DNA of 64,000 nt from QHWK01 sp035259385 (GTDB lineage: Bacteria; Acidobacteriota; Vicinamibacteria; Vicinamibacterales; CAVVIG01). Within the stretch, counting starts at the first letter, position 1; the number at the start of each line of letters is the position of its first letter. Of this stretch, positions 43,201-50,317 are shown in pieces. A model generated the notes under the pieces. It had not been told where the DNA came from, did no database searches, and saw only the letters and a list, made by a program, of their open reading frames with translations. A program made the translations under genes and the position numbers. The stretch is taken from positions 38,801 through 102,800 of the forward strand of contig DATFWL010000406.1 of NCBI GenBank assembly GCA_035259385.1, in the 5' to 3' direction.

Positions 43201-43540
43201 GATCGTGTGGACCAGCCTGACGCTGCCGCACGGCTTCGCGGTGTTTCCAGTGCTCGACACCCGAACCGGATTTCCGCTGTCGAATGTCGACGCGGATCGG
43301 TACTTCGTGGGGCCGAGGAACGCGGTCGGTCGGTACCCGACCTTCGTGTCGCTGGATGCGCAGGTGACGAAGCGGTTCCGGATCGTCGGCCATAACGCGA
43401 CGATCGGGTTGAAGGTCTTCAATATCACCGATCATTTCAACCCGCGCGACTACCAGGGCAATATCGCCAGTGCTGATTTCGGCGGGTTCAACAACAGCGT
43501 CGGCCGGACGTTCCGCGGCAAGTGGGTGTTCGAGTTCTAA
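40208..43540 (+). CDS. flippase-like membrane domain fused in frame to a TonB-dependent receptor
   Basis: This is one uninterrupted frame of 1110 codons. Residues 1 to about 285 are a lysylphosphatidylglycerol-synthase-TM/UPF0104-type membrane domain (VRDLARAIAWTLAVEQPQR, ESLNTLLPMGLVVGEPTKA). Without a stop, this passes into RGRLARPLIASAPAAALLVA and VSA/Q319, which looks like a normal signal peptide. A carboxypeptidase-regulatory-like domain (about 322-405), a plug (DALPLIPGVVRGPDGLLNIS) and a barrel ending WVFEF follow. The receptor half is paralogous to 57982-60444 and the membrane half to 54097-55020, which are separate genes. An in-frame TTG at 41045 could start the receptor separately. 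The ATG overlaps the preceding stop. Confidence 0.8.
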   Translation: MTMRVLNIAVAVVAAALFVESLRVMGLEQIAGAITRIGWGFGAILLISGVRDLARAIAWTLAVEQPQRLPVISALRARLAGESLNTLLPMGLVVGEPTKAAEVGGSLAFGAAFRALTVEFAFYSASLVPLFAAGVVAFAAAGRTGLGLPPAFVGIVVPIAAVAATVVMVRRASLWMSRRLRDRAAILACEAAYQVLSVAETYLTLRLIGARPTIAAALVLETVSRAVTIFFKMVPMRVGVDEAASAFVAAQVALDPVSGLSVALLRRVRLAFWSAAGLGLLAWRRTAAARGRLARPLIASAPAAALLVALSVATGVSAQETGAVVAGSVAITGPDGAPLVVPGVTVTLRCDGDEPQTDVTNDQGEFRFADLRPRSGACSIVADLQGFRSETNQVELTAGRTTTVSMQLKLDTLREEVIVRATPPAGDADRSPDRAEQVTSSVMQAAPIAHDRFQDALPLIPGVVRGPDGLLNISGLRSNQAALTFNSANGTDPVTGEDAIELPIDAVSSVQVRGAAYAPEFGLSAGALTLVETHKAGDDWDVTVNDLEPRLRRRGGEFRGIESWTPRVTVGGPIVPGKLQLLESAQYEYSQTRVFGLPPFESDTELQSFESFTRADWLRSQTDRVTASALVSPRKTTYAGLNTFNPQSVTANVDTHNVLASLSDQIVTARGVVDARASVKQFDATIGPSRGLAPMRLAPDVNSGSYFNDQDRTSRRAEGFASYSFTPIGPAHLVKIGGGVTYETFAGVSVNRPVEIVRADGTVSQLFSFVGAGRLDEHKTAVRGFAQDAWTPASRLSVLYGVRYDYDSVASGVNVAPRGSLSLVLTADGRTVLRGGGGLFYSAVPLNVSSFDQLQRRIVTVLAADGETPVSVTPLANLDASALRAPRSTTWNVELDREWLTKLFVRVGYQQRDNHDEPLVDASPTAISLRTDGSSRYREAQVSARYRFHGDDRIVASYTWSSAVGNLNEFNSFFGNIENPVIRADERGPLSWDAPHHVIVWTSLTLPHGFAVFPVLDTRTGFPLSNVDADRYFVGPRNAVGRYPTFVSLDAQVTKRFRIVGHNATIGLKVFNITDHFNPRDYQGNIASADFGGFNNSVGRTFRGKWVFEF

Positions 43541-43658
43541 AGGCAGAGCCGGATTCCGCCCAGCTTTTGGCGATCCGTCGAGCGGCGGCTTCGCTACGAT
43601 TGTCGTGTCCGCGATCGAGTACCGGTCGCGCGCGATTGGATCGTGGAGGAACGCTGCC

Positions 43659-45182
43659 ATGGCCGACGACGCTGGTGCCAAGGGTCCCGACTTGAAGGCC
43701 GGCGTGCCGGTCAGTGCGCTGGCGAGCGGCGCCATGCTCCTCGGACACGTCGGCGACGACGAGGTGGTGCTGGCCCGCGCCGGCGATCGCTTCTTCGCCG
43801 TCGGCGCGCATTGCACGCACTATCACGGCGCGCTCGCTGATGGCCTCCTGGTCGGGGACACGGTGCGGTGTCCGCTCCATCACGCCTGCTTCAGTCTTGC
43901 GACCGGCGAAGCCCTGCGCGCGCCGGCCCTCGACCCGATCGCGTGCTGGCAGGTCGATCGGCGCGGCGACAGGCTGGTCGTAACGGAGAAACGCGCCGGG
44001 CGCCAGTCGTCGGCCGCGTCAACCGGCGCGGGGCAGCCACCTTCCTCGATCGTGATCGTCGGCGGGGGCGCCGCGGCCCTGGCGGCCGCCGACATGTTGA
44101 GGCGAGAAGGGTACGAGGGCTCGATCGCCATGATCAGCGCCGATCAGGACCCTCCGGTGGACCGTCCGAATCTCTCCAAGGATTTCCTCGCCGGCGAAGC
44201 GCAGGACGACTGGATTCCGATGTGGCCGCCGGACCTGTACGCCGAGCGGCGCGTCGAGCTGCTCCTCGGTTCGCGTGTGGCGTCGATCGATCTCGGCTCG
44301 CGGGCCGTCGTGCTCGAGAACGGCACGAGGCGCGGCTACGGCGCACTGCTGCTGGCGACCGGCGCCAACCCCGTGCATCTCGCGATTCCCGGCGCCGAAT
44401 CAGCGTCAGTGCTCTACCTCCGATCGTTCGCCGACAGTCGGGCGATCGTCGAACGGGCGCGCACCGCGAAGCATGTCGTGGTTGCCGGCGCCAGTTTCAT
44501 CGGCCTGGAGGTCTCGGCGTCGTTACGCACGCGCGGCATCGCGGTGGACGTCGTCGCGCCGGAGCGCGTCCCGCTCGACCGTGTGATGGGCCACGACGTC
44601 GGACGGTTCGTTCAATCCGTCCACGAGGCGCACGGCGTCGTCTTTCATCTGGGCGAAACCGTTGCGTCTGTAGACGGGCGCACGGTCACGCTGAGCGGCG
44701 GCAGCACTCTCGACGCCGACTTCGTGGTCATGGGCGTTGGCGTCACGCCGGCGATCGACATCGCGGAGCGTTCAGGTCTGACGATCGATCGCGGGATCGC
44801 CGTGAACGAGTTCCTCGAAACCAGCGCGCCGGGCGTGTTCGCGGCCGGCGACGCGGTCCGCTGGCCGGATCCGCATACCGGTGAGCGAATCCGTGTCGAG
44901 CACTGGGTCGTCGCCGAGCGTCAGGGTCAGGTCGCCGCGCGCAACATGCTGGGACGCCGCGAGCGCTTCGATGCCGTGCCGTTCTTCTGGAGCCAGCACT
45001 ACGACATGACGATCCGGTATGTGGGCCACGCCGAGCACTGGGACGCGGTGCAGATCGACGGGTCGCTCGAACGCCGTGATGCGGCGGTGAGCTTCATGAA
45101 GCAGGGCCGCACCGTCGCGGTCGCGACCGTGTCGCGCGACCGCGACTGCCTGCGCGCCGAAGTCGAGCTCGAGCAGCGCTAG
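43659..45182 (+). CDS. Rieske-domain FAD/NAD(P)-dependent reductase (AIFM3/ferredoxin-reductase type)
   Basis: This protein has 507 residues, with GGAGGA before the ATG at 43659. The N-terminal Rieske domain has CTHYHG (Cys52, His54) and CPLHHACF (Cys71, His74), which bind a 2Fe-2S cluster. Residues about 125-505 are a two-dinucleotide flavoprotein with IVIVGGGAAALAAADMLRR, ALLLATGANP, VVVAGASFIGLEVSASLR and GVFAAGDAVRWPD. It passes electrons from NAD(P)H through FAD to the cluster or a partner ferredoxin or oxygenase. No oxygenase is adjacent. It is transcribed alone, 118 bp after the cassette A receptor. Confidence 0.93.
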   Translation: MADDAGAKGPDLKAGVPVSALASGAMLLGHVGDDEVVLARAGDRFFAVGAHCTHYHGALADGLLVGDTVRCPLHHACFSLATGEALRAPALDPIACWQVDRRGDRLVVTEKRAGRQSSAASTGAGQPPSSIVIVGGGAAALAAADMLRREGYEGSIAMISADQDPPVDRPNLSKDFLAGEAQDDWIPMWPPDLYAERRVELLLGSRVASIDLGSRAVVLENGTRRGYGALLLATGANPVHLAIPGAESASVLYLRSFADSRAIVERARTAKHVVVAGASFIGLEVSASLRTRGIAVDVVAPERVPLDRVMGHDVGRFVQSVHEAHGVVFHLGETVASVDGRTVTLSGGSTLDADFVVMGVGVTPAIDIAERSGLTIDRGIAVNEFLETSAPGVFAAGDAVRWPDPHTGERIRVEHWVVAERQGQVAARNMLGRRERFDAVPFFWSQHYDMTIRYVGHAEHWDAVQIDGSLERRDAAVSFMKQGRTVAVATVSRDRDCLRAEVELEQR

Positions 45183-45193
45183 TCGCGCGCGTC

Positions 45194-45409
45194 TTACGCG
45201 TCGCGCCAGCCCTGCATCCGCAGCGCGTCGATCTCACGCCCGAAGCGGGCGAGATCGCGCTCGACTCGATGCCATTCGGTGCGCTCCTGCTGGCGCGCGA
45301 TACGGTCGTTCGCCATCTCGCACGTACGCCAGCCTGCCGGGACGATGCGATCGATCAGGAACGAGCGCGTCTCGCTGGCCCGTACGAGCGTCTTGTGGAA
45401 CAGCAGCAT
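45194..45409 (-). CDS. 71-residue conserved protein, paralogue of 12152-12367
   Basis: This protein has the same length as the copy at 12152-12367 and a matching layout: LVRASETRSFLIDR, PAGWRTCEMANDR, RTEWHRVERDLARFGREID and QGWRDA. It has a strong heptad-like charge pattern in the second half. It has no known domain. It converges on the Rieske reductase with 11 bp between stops. GGGAGATTCCG precedes the ATG at 45409 and serves as the ribosome-binding site. Confidence 0.8.
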   Translation of the reverse strand: MLLFHKTLVRASETRSFLIDRIVPAGWRTCEMANDRIARQQERTEWHRVERDLARFGREIDALRMQGWRDA

Positions 45410-45845
45410 CGGAATCTCCCGTCAGCGTCGTTGGAGCCAGTGATTATTACCCGATCGCGGCGCGTTTTTCGAGCATGAGCTGCCGGACTGGCCCTGGCGG
45501 CAGTTGGTCAGATGCTCGAATCATCAGTCGATGGTTCCACTTCGGTGGCGCGACCGTTGCGGCCAACAACAACCTGCAGGAAACATGCTCATGACGCTGT
45601 TGGACGTATTCCAGCGGGAAAATCGGGATTCGCGGCCACGATGTGCTGGACGGCGACCGGGGCAGTATTCACGACGCGCGTATTGCCACGCGACGATGCC
45701 GCGAGATTCTACCTTTCACCCATACCGCCACGCCAGTCGTGCGCATCACATGAGCACGGCGATTCGCTGCCGGTGATCGTTCGGCAGTCTCGTCACGAGA
45801 TGACCCAATCCGAGCCGCAGTCGCTGCAGGACGGGAGGCACTCAC
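45410..45845. other. 436-bp intergenic region
   Basis: This region separates the 71-residue gene (minus) from the 92-residue gene (plus). It contains the hairpin at 45470-45518. No further gene is convincing; the short frames present lack ribosome-binding sites and known motifs. Confidence 0.5.
45470..45518 (-). promoter_or_regulatory. two-part hairpin upstream of the 71-residue gene
   Basis: CGAGCAT (45470-45476) pairs with ATGCTCG (45512-45518), and inside it CTGCCG (45480-45485) pairs with CGGCAG (45498-45503). This makes an interrupted 13-bp stem with an asymmetric internal loop. It lies 61 bp upstream of the minus-strand start at 45409. There is no U-tract on that strand. It may be an operator or a leader structure; support is limited to pairing. 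Confidence 0.4.
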
Positions 45846-46124
45846 ATGACGCTCGAGCTCGCTGAAGTCAGACGCATTGCCGAGGACGTCGTACGCACGG
45901 AGGATCCAGCGCTCGAAGTCATCGCCGCGACCACCGAGGGCGGCGCCGCGTACACCGAAGTGACGGTCACCATTCGCGGCTGCGAGGAAGGGCCGTGCCG
46001 CCTCGTGATCGGCGCCGACCGCGGCGCCAGCGAATCGGCGCTGCGCAGCTCGATCGCGTCGCGGCTGCGCGACCATCACGATCATCGGCGCGATCGGCGT
46101 GCGACCGACATTCAGCGCACGTGA
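45846..46124 (+). CDS. 92-residue hypothetical protein
   Basis: GGGAGG lies seven bases before the ATG, which supports expression. The protein has an alpha-beta pattern: LAEVRRIAEDVVRTED, then strands LEVIAATT, YTEVTVTIRG and CRLVIGADR, then a helix ALRSSIASRLRDH. The tail is Arg/His/Asp-rich (DHHDHRRDRR). It has two Cys (RGCEEGPC). It has no signal peptide or recognised domain. It converges on the sigma factor gene. Confidence 0.6.
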   Translation: MTLELAEVRRIAEDVVRTEDPALEVIAATTEGGAAYTEVTVTIRGCEEGPCRLVIGADRGASESALRSSIASRLRDHHDHRRDRRATDIQRT

Positions 46125-46219
46125 CGGAGATAGGCAATCGTCACCGCTGATGATGGTGATCAGCGGCAGCACCCCGCAGAACAACAGCGCTCCGAGGAAC
46201 TCCCCACGGCTGAACGGTC

Positions 46220-46828
46220 TCATGGCCGCGCGCCGCTTCGTTCGTAGCCGCGGCTGGTCAGCAGGACGCGCAGGCGTCGGTGGGCGCGGACCAGGCGCAG
46301 CTTCGCGGCATTCGGCGAGATGCGCAGCCGGCGCGCGATGTCGGCGAGGCTCGCACCCTCGACATGCCGCATGATCACCATCGTCCTCGAGCCCGGCGGC
46401 ATGGCGTCGATTGCGCTGCGCAGCAGCGCGCGCGTCTCGCGGCGCAGCAGCGTCTGCTCGGGGCCGGGCTCGGTTCTCGCGATCAGCGCATCCTGGCGTC
46501 CATGCGCGCGCCGCTCGTCGATGAACGCCTCGAGCGACGATTCCGGCCTGCGGCCCATCGCCCGCCGTCGGGAGATGGCCTGATTGATCACGATGCGTCC
46601 GACCCAGGTCGACATCCGGCTGTCGCCGCGGAAACGCGGCAGATGGCGGACAGCGGCGACCATCGCGTCCTGGACCGCGTCCTGCGCTGCCGCCGGATCG
46701 CGCAACACGTGCCGGGCCGATGCCTGGAAGCGGCGGCGATACTGGCGGGCGCACGCGTTGAATGCGTCGTAGTGCGTTGCAAGCGTCATGAAGAGAGGAT
46801 GCCGGCAGCGAGCGCCGGACACATGCAA
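46220..46828 (-). CDS. ECF-type RNA polymerase sigma factor
   Basis: The protein has about 189-202 residues; the start may be 46828 or the ATG at 46789. Sigma region 2 is seen in HVLRDPAAAQDAVQDAMVAAVRHLPRFRG and MSTWVGRIVINQAISRRR. Region 4 is LLRSAIDAMPPGSRTMVIMRHVEGASLADIARRLRISPNAAKLRLVRAHRRLR, with a typical helix-turn-helix. No anti-sigma gene is adjacent: the neighbours are a small hypothetical protein and the STAND-TPR regulator. It directs RNA polymerase to a small stress-type regulon. Confidence 0.9.
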   Translation of the reverse strand: MHVSGARCRHPLFMTLATHYDAFNACARQYRRRFQASARHVLRDPAAAQDAVQDAMVAAVRHLPRFRGDSRMSTWVGRIVINQAISRRRAMGRRPESSLEAFIDERRAHGRQDALIARTEPGPEQTLLRRETRALLRSAIDAMPPGSRTMVIMRHVEGASLADIARRLRISPNAAKLRLVRAHRRLRVLLTSRGYERSGARP

Positions 46829-46896
46829 CTGCGGTAGGAAAGCGGTGAGGATCCAGTAAATCTCCCGGCGGAGACTCTGCGCCCGACCGCGATCGC

Positions 46897-49800
46897 CTAC
46901 GCCGGAACGGTCAGCGCCGCGCGCACGTCATCGCTGTCGAGAAACGTCTGACGCAAGTCGTTCGACGTGCTCATCGCACCTGCCAGACGGGCGATGACCG
47001 AGGCGGCGCGGGACTGATGGTGCATCGCCTGGTCGCCACGGCCGTGCGCCGCCGCCGTTCTGGCTGCGCATGCATGAACACGCCAGGCCGCGAGGGGCGC
47101 GTCGACTTCGTCGACTGCCGCCAGCGCGCGCTCGAGCGCGGTGCCGGCCGCATCGGTCTCGTCTTCAGCCAGCGCACGCTCCGCGCGAGCCATCCAGGCG
47201 AGCGCCAGCCAGGTACGCTCACCAGACATCGCCGCGAGCTCGCATGCTTCCTGGGCGGTGGCTTCGGCCTTCGTCCACGCGCCGCCGCGGCGGTGCGCCG
47301 TGCTCAGACCGATCAGCACGGGCATGCGCCAGGCGAAGCCCATCAGCCTCGGTTCGCGGTCCAGGCGCGCGACGATGCGCTCGAGGATCTCGACCGCTTC
47401 GGCGACGGCAGGGCCATCACCGCTCGCCGACGAGTCCACGATCGTGAGTCCAAGCTGCGTCTGCGTCAACAGGTCGGCCTGCGGCACACCCAGGCCGCGC
47501 GCGGCGTCGACCGCGTCACGCGCCAGTTGAAGGGCCGCGGGGCGGGCACCTGCTTCGCGAAGCAGCCACGCGCGCAGCGCCGCGTACAGCGTGCCCCACG
47601 AGCGATGGCCGTTGCGCGCCGCGAGCTCGAGACTGTCGGCGAGCACCCGATCGGTGGCCGCCCACTGACCGGCGAGGATCCCGGCCCAGATCCGGTAGAA
47701 CTGGCACACCATGCACCCGAAGGCATCGTCCAGAGCGAGCGCGCGGCGGGCGCCTTCCTCCGCGGCAGCGGCCGCGGCGCCGTATCGACTTTGCGCGAGC
47801 CGCACGTACGCGCAGCGCGGCAGCATCGCGAACAATCGAAGCTGATCGCCGGTCTCCTGCGCCAGCGCCAGCGCGCTCTCGCAGTCGCCGGCCCAGTCCG
47901 CGTTCCAGCGACGCCAGAGCAGATACCAGTACGCCCCGTAGCCGCGCGTGTAGCGGGCGAGCGCTGGCGAGATTGTGGCGGCGACCCGCTCCGCTTCGTC
48001 GGCCGCCGCCAGGCAGGCGGCGCCGTCGAACCATGTCGTCGCACTCCCGGCGAGTAGGAGCGCCTCGACCATCGCGCTCGCGTCGCCGCGATCGCCCGCC
48101 GTCCGCGCCGCCTCCATGAACGCGTCGCTCGAGCCGTGCATGTCACCCATGTTGCGCCGGACGCGTCCGAGATCGCCGAGGACGTCGCTCCGCGTCACGG
48201 CGCGGTCGGTTGCTGGCAGGTTGTCGGACAACTCGAGCGCCCGGTCGAGCCAACCGGCCGCCTCGCGGTTCGCAAAGCGCCGCGTTTCATTCCTGGCTGC
48301 CATCCGGAGATAGGCAATCGCCCGCCTGTCGTCGCGGGCCTGCTCGAAGTGCTCCGCCAGCTCGCTCGCGATGTCGCCCGATCGTTCCCCGTAGATCTGC
48401 TCCAGCCGTTCGGCAATCCGGAGATGGAACCGCAGCCGCCGCGCGGGGGGCAGCGATCGGTACAGCGTCTCCTGATGGAGCGAATGCACGAACTGATAAC
48501 GCGGCGACCAGCGGCGCCCGGGCAGCTCGGCGAGGTCCAGCGCCGTCACGAACTGGCCGCGCCGCGCCATCCGGTCAAGGCTGCTCTCGGCGTGCTCGTC
48601 GGGCAGGTCGAGTCCGGCCGCCACCGCGAGCGCCGAGAAGTCGAGCCCGCAGACGCTGGCCGCTTCGAGCACAGCGTGCTCGTCGGCCGACAGCCGGGCC
48701 AGCTGCGCCTCGATCACCTGGCGCAGCGTCTCCGGTGACGCGGTCGCGACCGTCTCGAGCGGGGCGATCAGCTGCCAGCGGTCGTCCCGACGGCCGACCA
48801 TCTCCTGGCCGGCGAGATACTCCATGAGGTTCGTCATGAAGAGCGGGTTGCCGCTGGTCCGCTGATGAACCAGGCGGGTGAGGTCGAGTGGAAACGTGTG
48901 CCCCGGAAAACGCGCGTCGAGAAGCGTCGCCGTGTCGGCCATGGTCAGGAAATCGAGCGGGATCTCTTCGCACAGTCCCTTCGCGATCAGCTCCTGCTTC
49001 ATCGTCTTGAGCGCGGGGCGGCTCAACGACACTTCGACCGGTCGGTAGGCGGCGACGATGAGCAGCCGGCTCGGTCCGGATCGGCGCGCCATCATCCCGA
49101 CGAAGTCGAGCGTGGCGTCGTCGCTCCAGTGCAGATCGTCGAGGGCGACGACCAGCGGCGTCTCGGCGGTCAGCGCCTCCAGCGCCTCGGCGATCTCCCT
49201 GAGCATGCGCTCCGGCGTTGCGCCGAAGATTTCCTGCTGCAACGTTTCCCGCCGCTCGACGAGCGCGGGCATCTGCGCCAGCCAGGTCGGCGCATAGCGC
49301 CGAAGCAGCGTGACGACGCGCTCCCGGCCCGGAACGCGGGCCAGCCGGCCGAGCGCGTCCAGTACCGGCAGGTATGCTTCTGCACCGCCCACGTGCTCGA
49401 GACATTGCCCCCGCGCGACCCAGGCAGACTCGCCACGCTCCACGCGCGCGACGAATGAGTCGATGACGCTGGTCTTTCCGATCCCGCCTTCGCCGACGAC
49501 GAACACCATCTGACGCTGGCCGCCGATGGCGCGCGCAAGCGCCGCCTTCAGGGTCGCAAGCGGCTGGTCGCGCCCGACCAGCGGCGAGCCGGGAGCAGGC
49601 GCCGGGACGACTGGCATGCGCGCGTCGCGCGCCTCCTCCTCTGAGACCGGCGCGACGAAGCGATAGCCGACACGGCGGGACGTCTGCACGAAGCGCGGCA
49701 CGTCCGGATCGTCGGCGAGCGCGTGGCGGATTTCGCGGATCGCGACTTTCAGGACCGCGTCGCCGACGTGCACCTCGGGCCAGACATGATCGAGGAGTTC

Positions 49801-49956
49801 GTGTTTGGTGACGATGCGGCCGGCGTGACGAACGAGGTAGTCGAGCACGCCGAAGGCCTTCGGCGTCAGCCGGACCGGACGGTCGCCGTCCCAGAGCACC
49901 TGCGACCGCGAATCCAGTCGATACGAGGCGAAGTACACGACCGAACTGATGGCCAT
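46897..49956 (-). CDS. winged-helix / STAND ATPase / TPR transcriptional regulator
   Basis: This protein has 1019 residues. Residues 1-100 are a ToxR/CadC-type winged helix (PVRLTPKAFGVLDYLVRHAG, VGDAVLKVAIREIRHAL, RVGYRFVAPV) without a receiver domain. Residues about 125-420 are an AAA_16/STAND ATPase with Walker A GEGGIGKTS and Walker B PLVVALDDLHWSDD. The remaining 550 residues are helical TPR-like repeats (AIAYLRMAARNE, AAAAAAEEGARRALAL). It is a MalT/SARP-like signal-gated activator. The divergent gene at 50318 has a closely related winged helix, and the promoter between them carries the TACCG repeat array that both may bind. Confidence 0.92.
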   Translation of the reverse strand: MAISSVVYFASYRLDSRSQVLWDGDRPVRLTPKAFGVLDYLVRHAGRIVTKHELLDHVWPEVHVGDAVLKVAIREIRHALADDPDVPRFVQTSRRVGYRFVAPVSEEEARDARMPVVPAPAPGSPLVGRDQPLATLKAALARAIGGQRQMVFVVGEGGIGKTSVIDSFVARVERGESAWVARGQCLEHVGGAEAYLPVLDALGRLARVPGRERVVTLLRRYAPTWLAQMPALVERRETLQQEIFGATPERMLREIAEALEALTAETPLVVALDDLHWSDDATLDFVGMMARRSGPSRLLIVAAYRPVEVSLSRPALKTMKQELIAKGLCEEIPLDFLTMADTATLLDARFPGHTFPLDLTRLVHQRTSGNPLFMTNLMEYLAGQEMVGRRDDRWQLIAPLETVATASPETLRQVIEAQLARLSADEHAVLEAASVCGLDFSALAVAAGLDLPDEHAESSLDRMARRGQFVTALDLAELPGRRWSPRYQFVHSLHQETLYRSLPPARRLRFHLRIAERLEQIYGERSGDIASELAEHFEQARDDRRAIAYLRMAARNETRRFANREAAGWLDRALELSDNLPATDRAVTRSDVLGDLGRVRRNMGDMHGSSDAFMEAARTAGDRGDASAMVEALLLAGSATTWFDGAACLAAADEAERVAATISPALARYTRGYGAYWYLLWRRWNADWAGDCESALALAQETGDQLRLFAMLPRCAYVRLAQSRYGAAAAAAEEGARRALALDDAFGCMVCQFYRIWAGILAGQWAATDRVLADSLELAARNGHRSWGTLYAALRAWLLREAGARPAALQLARDAVDAARGLGVPQADLLTQTQLGLTIVDSSASGDGPAVAEAVEILERIVARLDREPRLMGFAWRMPVLIGLSTAHRRGGAWTKAEATAQEACELAAMSGERTWLALAWMARAERALAEDETDAAGTALERALAAVDEVDAPLAAWRVHACAARTAAAHGRGDQAMHHQSRAASVIARLAGAMSTSNDLRQTFLDSDDVRAALTVPA

Positions 49957-49969
49957 GCTTCCGCGGCGA

Positions 49970-50055
49970 TTCTACCGCCGCTCGTACCGTGCCACGACAT
50001 TTGGTGACAACCGTCGATTCTTTACCGCACATTTTACCGGCGCTCTTACCGCACT
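49970..50055. promoter_or_regulatory. TACCG direct-repeat operator array with 12-bp period
   Basis: TACCG occurs at 49973, 49985, 50023, 50035 and 50047. The first two are exactly 12 bp apart, and the last three form a tandem run also 12 bp apart, with each unit close to TYTTACCGSMC. The array lies between the divergent regulators at 49956 and 50121/50318. PhoB/OmpR-type winged helices usually bind two or more direct repeats spaced about one helical turn, so this is a strong candidate operator for one or both neighbouring winged-helix proteins. Confidence 0.7.
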
Positions 50056-50120
50056 TCATGACGGCGCGCCGTCAGACCGGTAGCTTCTGTGGCGTGACGT
50101 CAGTGAATCGCGTGTCTTCG

Positions 50121-50306
50121 ATGTTGCGAGCGTTCGTGATTCAGTTCGACGCGGACGTCAATATCCAGGAGCGACGGATCGCCGGACGTGCCGAGCACGT
50201 CTGGACCGGAGAAGTGGCGCACTTCACGTCGCTCGACGAGTTGATGCAGTTCGTCGCGGATCGAATCGAGGCCGATCGCAGCGTCCCGGGCACCCCGCAT
50301 GCGTAG
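50121..50306 (+). CDS. 61-residue hypothetical protein
   Basis: This protein begins MLRAFVIQFDADVNIQERR and continues AGRAEHVWTGEVAHFTSLDELMQFVADRIE. This strand-strand-helix pattern is common in short acidobacterial proteins. An in-frame GTG at 50112 is an alternative start. Its stop lies 11 bp before the ATG of the winged-helix/hydrolase gene, so the two are probably co-transcribed from the TACCG-repeat promoter. The function is unknown. Confidence 0.6.
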   Translation: MLRAFVIQFDADVNIQERRIAGRAEHVWTGEVAHFTSLDELMQFVADRIEADRSVPGTPHA

Positions 50307-50317
50307 GAGTGTCAGCC

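Noticed and set aside
45194..45409. The duplicated 71-residue gene as a mobile-element passenger
   Set aside because: There are no inverted repeats, transposase or target-site duplications around either copy.
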